This document shows, one piece after another, positions 56,424 through 64,000 of a DNA stretch of 64,000 nucleotides. This DNA comes from Lasiodiplodia sp. COLG20 (taxonomy: Eukaryota > Ascomycota > Dothideomycetes > Botryosphaeriales > Botryosphaeriaceae), in the NCBI GenBank assembly GCA_009801085.1, contig VNWV01000001.1, forward strand, positions 2,418,001 through 2,482,000. The letters are read 5' to 3'. The notes under the pieces are model-generated. The model saw only the letters and a program-made list of their open reading frames with translations. It ran no database searches and was not told where the DNA came from. Each line of letters starts with the position of its first letter. Positions within the stretch are counted from its first letter, which is position 1. The position numbers and the translations under genes are program-made.

Positions 56424-59167
56424 ATGAAAAGACGCTTGGGCCATCGAAGAGCTTGGTCTGTTGGCCTAATTACTTATCATCGCCTTGCGCTGACGTTTGC
56501 TCTCCACAGTGACGAATGCCGCCGCAGACATGTCAAGTGTAAGTGGTACTAGAGCGCCGTTCTTTAAGATGACGGACTGATTTGGGTAGGCGATGGCAAA
56601 CGACCTGAGTGCACTCCATGTATTGAGAATAAATGGGTGTGCACCACGACAATTCTCGGATGCCCTTTTCGCCACGACCACAATCCGACTGCTCATTCAT
56701 CCGATGCCGAAAAGCGACGGAAAAAGCTAAAATTCAATGATCAGCCCTGGGTGGCCATCCCTTCCAAACGTAAGTTATGCAGCGCTTGACACGTGAAATG
56801 GCTGCATATGATGAGGGTTTCTCAAAAGACATTCATTTATCAGCTACTTGAGTGCTAACACCACAAGCAGTCGTATTCCTCGAAGATGGTGACGATACAT
56901 TTTTACTCGATAACGACTCGGGAGATTCTGATGAGTTCTGTGATGATCAAGAAGCAGTCTTGCCTGAACCTGAGGCACTGAACCAGCTGGACCGCCCCGA
57001 CTCGTCGCGGCGTACACCTGAGCATCTCTTGCCTGCTCAGAGCACACTGGAGCTCCAAGAGGCCACCCTGGAAAATATAGATAACCAACTGTCGGCTCAG
57101 CTGTTTCCTACTACAGAAAGTCGTCCCAATCACCTTTCTCCGTCGCGTAGTGGACAGACTTTGAACACCCTCCCCGAAATTCATGCTGATGCAATTTCTC
57201 CCAATGAGTACTTGGATGCCCCTCAATGGCCAGGGACATCACCATACAGCGAAGACCATCGCAGCTATGCAGAGGACTTTCCTCCTGCCGCCTACGATGA
57301 GCTTCATTTGGACTCTCCCTCTCCCTCTCCTGGGCTCTGGCCATTGATGAGCAGCGATGAAGCAATACTTTTGCGGTATTTTGTTACTGATCTTGCACAC
57401 TGGGTATTCCGCTCGAATCCTTTTCTTCGAATGCCAGGCTAACACGGGCCGCAAATTACTTCAGTTCGACTTTTGCAGCAAAGCCTGCCACTTCGCCACA
57501 ACCGTCGTGCAAGCTGCCTCGACGTGCGAGACGCTCCTCAATGCTATTTTCGCCGTGTCTGCCAAGCATCTTAGTCTTAAGGGAGAGTTCGACCCGCTAG
57601 CCTGTGACAGATATCAGCGAAAATGCCTCCAAATTTTAATACCAGCCCTCAACCATGAACGCTCGCTCCCAGACTCAACTCTATTTGCAGGGACCGCCAT
57701 TCTACGTCTGCTGGATGAAATGACCGGTATGTCTCCCATTTCCACCAAAACAAAAGTAAAGAGAGTGAAAACAGCCTCATCTCCTTCCTCTTTTTCTCTT
57801 TTTCTCTTCCCAGCAATCCACAGGCATTTTCCCGTGTTGTAAAGGCTATTTAAACCATCGTTTCACGAGACTGATACATTGGCTCCAGACCATGATGACG
57901 GTCGACATCAAGCCCGCCGCGGTCATATTCTCGACACGCGCATCCTCCTCCTCTACGCACAGAACCAGCAAGACCACCAAACAATAAGCGTCACGGACTC
58001 CAGTCTCCGCGCCGTCTCCCTGCTCGTAACATTGCGGCAGGACATTTTCATCTCTTTCCTAACCCGCACGCCGCCACCGCCGTCTCCGCTCGCAGATGAC
58101 CACCATCACCTACTGCCCGGTATATCCTCTTCCTCATACGACCCCAACAGCAACAATGCCGAGAGCCGGCGTCTCCGGGAGTCAGCTGAACCCAACAACG
58201 GCCAACGCATCGCCGCCCCTGTTGTAGACGACGACTACACCCACGCCGCCCACATCATCACGCTCACCGCGGACGTGCTAACTGCCTGCCACAGCAGCGG
58301 GCGGATGAGCATCGAGACGTGGCGACGGCTGCACGCAAGACTGGCGGCGTGGGAGCGAGCGAAGCCGCCGAGCTTCCGGCCGGTGCGGTACGAACGCGCG
58401 GCAACGGCTTGGTCTTTGTCATCGGCGACAACAACGCCCTCGTCTGCAGGTGGTGTGGGGGAAGGAGGTGGTGGGGTTGCTTGCAACGGGTGTGTAGGAG
58501 GCGGAGGGAAAGGAGAAGGCCAGCAACCGCCGCGGTTCTTTCCGAGGATATGGTTCGCGAATGACTGTCATAGTGAGTATGATGGAGGACGGAGATTTCC
58601 TTTCTTCGTGTTTTCTGTTTGGGGGATCCGAATTCCTCGTCTTCGCCCCCTTTTCCTGCATTCTTCCAGATACAGACAAAACTAACTTGCCCTGACACAT
58701 GTAGTCGGCGCCCAGCTCTACTCCGACGTCTGCCGCATCCTCCTCCTCGTGCACGACCCCTCGCTCCCCACCCTCGGCCTCGACCGCGCGAAGGCGACCC
58801 AACGCGTCGACGGCAAAGTCCGCGGCTACGTGCGGAGGATGTGCGGAGTCGCCGTCTCGCATCCAAATTGCCAACCGGCGGCTTCAGTCACGGGAATGGT
58901 CATCGCCATGTGTACGAAATTCCCCTGTTCCCCGTTCGACATTTACCTCCTGCTCTTCTTGCTTCTTCGGTGGTGGTAGTGGTGAGAATTTGAGCCAGGC
59001 GAACATTTTTTTTGCTGACGCTCGTTTGGATTTACCCAGGTGGCGACCGCTTCACCGATAGAGAGGAGCAGGAGGAGCTACTCCGCATCATCGAGAAATC
59101 TGAAGCGCATCTTACTTGGCCGTACCTCAAGGCTGGCGAGCAGCTGAGAACTTATTGGGGGCGGTGA
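56424..59167 (+). CDS. Zn2Cys6 transcription factor with Fungal_trans_2 domain
   Basis: Eight exons encode 684 residues: 56424-56455, 56510-56538, 56590-56769, 56871-57403, 57465-57726, 57889-58572, 58705-58911 and 59040-59167. The zinc cluster is built from the first three: C11-x2-C14-x6-C21-x6-C28-x2-C31-x6-C38 (CDECRRRHVKCDGKRPEC, then TPCIENKWVC). It is a perfect binuclear pattern and starts only ten residues from the N-terminus. Every junction keeps phase. An acidic linker and a long regulatory domain follow: HWFDFCSKACHFATTVV, TCETLLNAIFAVSAKHLSL, GHILDTRILL and IAMCGDRFTDREEQEEL near the end. The donor of intron 1 (GTCTGT) is unusual but is the only way to complete the first Cys pair. 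Two loops rich in Pro/Ser/Gly (about 410-440, 545-560) are lineage-type insertions. Confidence 0.88.
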
Positions 59168-60123
59168 CTCGAGATCTTCCATCGGCGCAAGTCCAGGTGT
59201 TCCGGAGCCATTGTCTTGAGGAGTAACTGTAGTTTAAAATTTATCAGAATCAAGTTTCAAGCCATCTCCAGTAGGAGAAGAGCATAGCGGCCTCGATGAG
59301 ACTAACTCCATGGAGTAAGGGAACGTGCATCATGACTTGAAATTGATATCAAAAGCCACCAAGAAGACAAACACTGAAAAGTCATCCACCACTGGTAGAA
59401 CAATTATGGTCGCTCGATAGACGAGCAATCAGCTGTCATGCTGCTACTACCTTCCACCCACCCCGTCGATCTCCCCACCTCCTCATCAGGTATGATCATC
59501 GATGTCGATCCATCATGCTAGATTTCGGACCCTGAAGATCATTTCAACAAAAGAAACATCACCATCCCTGTCGCTCATCACTCCTCACTACAACTTACAT
59601 GTGCCACAAAGCAGACTGAACGAGTGGGCAAACAGCCCAGAATCCCGGGGGTATCGATGCCGGAGACGAAAGCACAAATTTCGGAAACAAGCGAAGGAAC
59701 AAGGAAAAAAGAAAATGAAACACGCCCCTTTCTCACTCTGTCTTCAAATATTCGTCTGAGCTGATTTAAAAGGCCAGCTTCCCTGCATCATATAATGGGC
59801 GGGAAGAAATAGAAGGCCAGCAGAGGAGTAAAGGAAACGAAGCGCTGGAGAGGGAGAAAAAGAAATATAGCGCTAGACTACAAAGAGTGTAGCAATGCGC
59901 TACATCGTCTATCCAAATCCAGAAAGTCTGTATCTCAACAGCAGAATGTCGCCTGTACCATAATGTCATTAATCAAGGGCCGTCATAGCAGCCTCGTCAT
60001 TATATCCAAACAATTGGAGTTTCCGTCGCAGAAAAGGATATGCGATGCAAGCAGTCCTTGAGGACGGTCGCGTCTCCGGCCCTTCTTCTTAGTTTCTTTG
60101 TTCTCCTTTCTTTATTCTCCTCT
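59168..60123. other. Spacer between convergent genes
   Basis: Holds the 3' ends of the Zn2Cys6 and PAP2 genes. No coding gene is seen. Purine-rich tracts lie around 59670-59860. Confidence 0.5.
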
Positions 60124-61615
60124 TCACGGCAACACGCCCTTTCCAACAACCCACTCATCGCCCTCTCCCTCCATCCAACTCGTCGTTCTATTCTCGGGCT
60201 TGTGGATGCGCACGCACCACAAAAAGTAATCCTCCACGGCCAACAGGTTCAGCAGCACCGCATTGCCGGTCCAAGCCAAGCCGCACACGATGGCGCCGGC
60301 GACGGCGTCGAGGATGAAGTGGTTGGCGGTGGCGACGATGGCGATGAGGATGGTCAGCGGGTAGGCGACGCCGACGGCGATGCACAGCACGCGGCGCGGG
60401 CTCGGCAGGCGCAGGCGCAGGCTGTTGGTCAGGCGGATGGAGAGCGAGCGGCGGTGCTGGGGCGGCAGCGGGATGGTGAGGATGGTCAGGCCGATGAGCA
60501 GCGAGTAGCCGAAATGCAGGGAAGGCATGGCGGCTGTGTACGAAAAAGGCAAGAACGCCAAGATATTAGTCAATGACTCGCGCAGAAAGGTACTCGCCCA
60601 AACGGGCCAGTGTGATAGTTTGTTCTTTGTGCTTACCGTATTGGTTGCAGAACTTATTCTGCGTCCAGACGCTGCTCTCGCCGCCCTCGCCGTGAACGGT
60701 GTCGACGAAGCCGAACCTGCGCGCCTCGTCGCCGACAGGGCCTTTCACGTTCTTGTCGCTGAGCAGACGCGGCGGCATGCACGGCCACAGCGTGAAGACG
60801 ACAAAGGCAATAAGGTTGCACACGGCCATGGTGCGTCTCCGAGCTTCGTAGAGGGCGGGGCCGGCCGGGCTTCCCTCGATGCTGCCGGCAGGCTTGCCGG
60901 GCTGGCGCTCCGTCAGGCGGTTGCGGGTGGTGGTGAAGTAGTAAAGCCAGACGAGGAAAAGGATGGTCCCAGGAATGTGGATAAAGGAGTAGATGCGGTT
61001 AATCCAGGTCATGACGGTAGGATACTGCAGGAAGAAATGCTGCACGTCCAGCTCCCAGAAGATGTGCAGCTTCTGCTCGATGTGGATGAGTTGTAGGGCA
61101 TGCTTGCGGGCGACATTGACGGTATCCTCGACCAGCGTCAGGGCCGTGAAGGCGCGACCCAGTTGGTAGACCTGCAAGGTGTTAGCGGTACGCGTAAGAA
61201 TGTGGGGAAGAGAGGAGCGCACCCAGTAGATCAGGGCCCAGTACCAAGCCTCAACCAGGAACGGGAACTTTTGCAGTAACCTGCTTAGGAAACGATCCCG
61301 GAAGACGCGCGTGTTTGGCGAGGTCACTCTGGTGCGGAAGCCCAGCAGCCGCAGTTCACGTTTCCTCCACTTGGGCTCCGTGTCGGCGGAAAGCAACGAG
61401 GGCGAGCTGGCGCGGGGAGAGAGGAGGCCATCGGCGTCTGTGGGGCTCTGCATGCCCGACTCGAGGCTGTCTGGCGAGCTGCTGCGCACATGGCTGGCGT
61501 GCCGGTGCGACCGCGAGGAGGCGAAGAGGCGATAGTCGGAGTTGCGGTTCAGCCAGGTGCCGCCGAACAGCAGGCTGACCACGACGAGCGGCTCGATAAA
61601 GGCGCCCGCGCCCAT
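60124..61615 (-). CDS. PAP2-type integral membrane protein, IPC-synthase-like
   Basis: Three exons, 61615-61223, 61171-60637 and 60533-60124, encode 445 residues. The protein has an N-terminal helix (IEPLVVVSLLFGGTWL) and a Ser-rich loop. Several membrane helices follow, including TWINRIYSFIHIPGTILFLV, CNLIAFVVFTLWPCMPPR and ILIAIVATANHFILDAV. Catalytic-type residues of the PAP2/inositolphosphorylceramide synthase superfamily are present. H316 lies in AAMPSLHFGYS, and H381 and D385 lie in ANHFILDAVAG. The family transfers or hydrolyses phosphate-linked head groups of lipids, and the exact substrate here is unknown. Intron 1 (51 nt) has a good CGCTAACACCTTGCAG end but is a multiple of three without stop. 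Retention would insert 17 residues between ALIYW and VYQLGRAF. Confidence 0.87.
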
Positions 61616-63703
61616 GATTTCAGGCGTAGAATGTCGAGGGGATAGGAAGACGGCGAGCAGAGGGCGGATGTAGGTATGCTAGGATTGGCCACAGCCCGTG
61701 TCGCGTGGGTGACGGGTGTTGCTGATAGGGCAGGCGCAGGCACAGGCACTCGGAGATAAAGGCACGCGACAGCAGGCACAAGGGCGCAGGAGGGGGAGAG
61801 GGGAGGAAAATGCAGCTCGAGGCGGCTCGTACAGCTAAGTAGTTGGTGGGCCGGGGGGCGGAGGATTTGGTATATTACATATCGCAGCTCCCACAGCTGG
61901 CAGACACGATGCCCGGCAGCGGCAGGCAGCCGAGACTCCGGGTGGGCATGCGTCATTGTGACTGGTTGGCCGTGAAGCTTCACACGGAGACAAGCTCGGC
62001 GGCTTTCAGCGCAGCAGGATCGCAGCCCGGTAGCGGATGGGGCGGACCCGGGCGGACTCGCACGAGAGGTCGGCAACGGCGACTGATGCAGAGATGGTCG
62101 CGAGCAGTGGGCGCTGTCGTTGGCCGGTGGAGCGGCACACGACCAACCCTTGCCGGTGCGCACGCGATCAGCCGCCAGCCCCGGCCGCTGCCGGATATGT
62201 CGGTACGCCGCCAAGCAAGCCCGGGCCACGCTGCAGTCGCACAGCAAACGGACGCGCAGCCTGTGAAAATGTTGGGCGGTGCGCCCGTCTGCTCAGCTCT
62301 GGCGTGGTGAGGGTGTCGGCACGCGGTGTGGCGGGTGGGCGAGTGAGATAGGCGCAGAAGGAGCAGCAGCTGCCTGTTTGCCCTACCAGTGCCAGCGGCC
62401 CCGCGCTTGACAACACCATTGCTCTTATCCCAATCCAGCCCCGCCTCGCTGCACCGCTGACCTACTAATCCCTCCCAGTCGCACCGACTGAGCCATGTGC
62501 AACAAAAGCCCCGCCACTGTCAGCCTGCCCTCGCTGGCCCTGTCGGCCCAACTATCAATCCGAGGGCGATTCGCGATTCCAGAGATCCATCGTGTCAGCA
62601 ACAGCCCGTTTCGGGCGTCGGACCTGTCGGCTTCCGGCTCCAGCAATCTCCGACCCCGACTTGTGCAGCGTGCGCTGTTGGCTATACTTGTGGACCACGC
62701 CGAGTAAGCTTAACTTCATGTCGAGCACGCAGGTGGCGCTGCCCGCTCCGGCCCCAAACACACCGCCCGCTGCCGAAGACAGAACTTAAAAGCTTTTTTT
62801 CCTTCTTTCAGCTTCCGTTGCTTAGCGGTGACACCCGGCTCGTCACGGAGTTTGGCGGTCCGGCTTGCCGGGCGTCAACGCAGAGAAAAAGCGAGAACAT
62901 AGAAGTGGGATGACCTTCCCGAATACGACTACGATCGCCTTATAGCTCGTTGTCGGATTCTCCATGCAGACCCTTCCGGACCCTGCCGGAACAATCCTTC
63001 CTTACAGCGTAGCACTATGTAAGATCAATACACGTGGGTACCAAACTTGGCGGCTAACGTGGACGACTCCTGAGCAAAGATCTGTACGTCGTGGCACAAA
63101 ACAGTTCTATTCTGATTCGTTGGCTGGCCCGATATTCTGTCCTTGGGCTCGGATACTTGGAAGACTCAACTACATGGGCGACAAGGTTCATCTAAAATGA
63201 GGACTAAGCGAGTACAGGCAGCACGCCACCATCTAACTAAGAGAACTTACACAAATTGGAAGAGCATGGCTTTCGCCGTCGCTTCGGCATTTTCGCCTCA
63301 AAGGTCTTCTCCACGACCTGCTCCCCGGATCCGACCGGCCCGCTACCCTCACGCCATGGACCCTAAATCTGTCCACATCACCTCCACCTCCCGCTACCGT
63401 GTTTCGGGCAGTCCGGTTCGTCCGTTCGGTCTGGTCCGATCTGATCTGACCGTTCGGTCTCGACCAACGCCCCTATTGCTGGATGCAATCTCTATCCGAT
63501 TTCCTTTTTCGTACTTGGTCTCATCATCACATGCATGATTCCACGACCACAAACCACCAGTAACTCCATTCACCCCAAAACTTTTGCTCTGAGATCCAAT
63601 ATAGTTCCCCTCGGTCTTCAACTTTCTCCTCCCAAATTCCACATTAAACACCAAAAAAAAAATGAAGTAAAAAAAAACTACTCACATCCAAAAAGTACCT
63701 TCA
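61616..63703. other. Spacer upstream of the PAP2 gene
   Basis: 2.1 kb, GC-rich to about 62750, without a supported gene. Long frames there look compositional. An 11-bp direct repeat CCGTTCGGTCT occurs at 63422-63432 and 63450-63460. The right end is the 3' flank of the partial gene at the window edge. Confidence 0.45.
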
Positions 63704-64000
63704 TCATAACCCCATGCCCATCATCACCGCTACAATCACCACACCAAGCACACGATCACCCCCTATCAGCCCCACGGCCCCACTACTACTACTGCTCTCA
63801 GCACTACTACCCTTTCCAGTAACAGCTGCTGCTGCTGCTGCCACCACGGAATCACCATCATCGTACTGCCCGAACCCGATCCGGCCACTCCCTGCCGCGG
63901 GCAGCTGGTCCGGCACCGCCGCCCACGTCTGCGTGTGGATGCCCTGCGTCCAGCCGATGGTCGCTCCCGCGGCGTCCGTCTGCGGGCTCCACTTGGTCGT
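63704..64000 (-). CDS. 3' end of a probable GPI-anchored surface protein (partial)
   Basis: The frame is open from the right edge to the stop at 63704, so only the last 98 residues are visible. The upstream portion looks globular (KWSPQTDAAGATIGWTQG, then TWAAVPDQLPAAGSGRIGF). It then changes to an Ala run encoded by a CAG/GCA-type triplet repeat (63827-63841) and a Ser run. It ends in a hydrophobic tail (VLGVVIVAVMMGMGL), the order expected of a GPI-attachment signal. The family is not recognised from this fragment. The true start lies outside the window. Confidence 0.65.
   Translation of the reverse strand, partial: TTKWSPQTDAAGATIGWTQGIHTQTWAAVPDQLPAAGSGRIGFGQYDDGDSVVAAAAAAVTGKGSSAESSSSSGAVGLIGGDRVLGVVIVAVMMGMGL

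Overview
The window is nuclear DNA of a filamentous ascomycete (Pezizomycotina). Nearly all genes are split by short introns, mostly 48-180 nt, with GT...AG ends and CTAAC/CTGAC-type branch sites. The families are typical of moulds: CSC1 channel, Tea4-type SH3 protein, DUF3425 bZIP, Zn2Cys6 regulators, GH28 pectinase and a mucin-like GPI protein. A dothideomycete is my best guess, but that is inference only. I rebuilt exon structures by hand from splice signals, reading phase and family resemblance.

0.6-24 kb holds housekeeping and morphology genes: a CSC1-like stress-gated channel (+), a Tea4/Bud14-like polarity scaffold (-), a bZIP-DUF3425 regulator (+), a Ser/Thr-rich GPI-anchored wall protein (-) and a Sac7-type RhoGAP (-). 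Long GC-rich gene-poor spacers separate them. 24-31 kb holds the mitochondrial chaperone TIM9, a previously unremarkable-looking 41-codon spliced microprotein gene (the most interesting item), a Dcg1-like Asp/Glu racemase and a geranylgeranyl diphosphate synthase.

31-40 kb carries a divergent pair, the large ribosome-biogenesis factor RRP5 (-) and the CRL4 substrate receptor CDT2 (+). 40-60 kb looks more accessory: a Baeyer-Villiger-type flavin monooxygenase, two complete Zn2Cys6 regulators, a fungal transcription-factor-domain protein with no visible zinc cluster, a C2H2-type regulator, a GT34 glycosyltransferase, a secreted GH28 pectin hydrolase and a PhyH-type dioxygenase. Enzymes and regulators are interleaved there, but I see no backbone biosynthetic gene, so I do not call a metabolite cluster. 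A PAP2/IPC-synthase-like membrane phosphatase follows at 60-61.6 kb. A GPI-type protein runs off the right edge.

No rRNA, tRNA, CRISPR array or intact transposon was recognised. The tRNA scan was by eye only.
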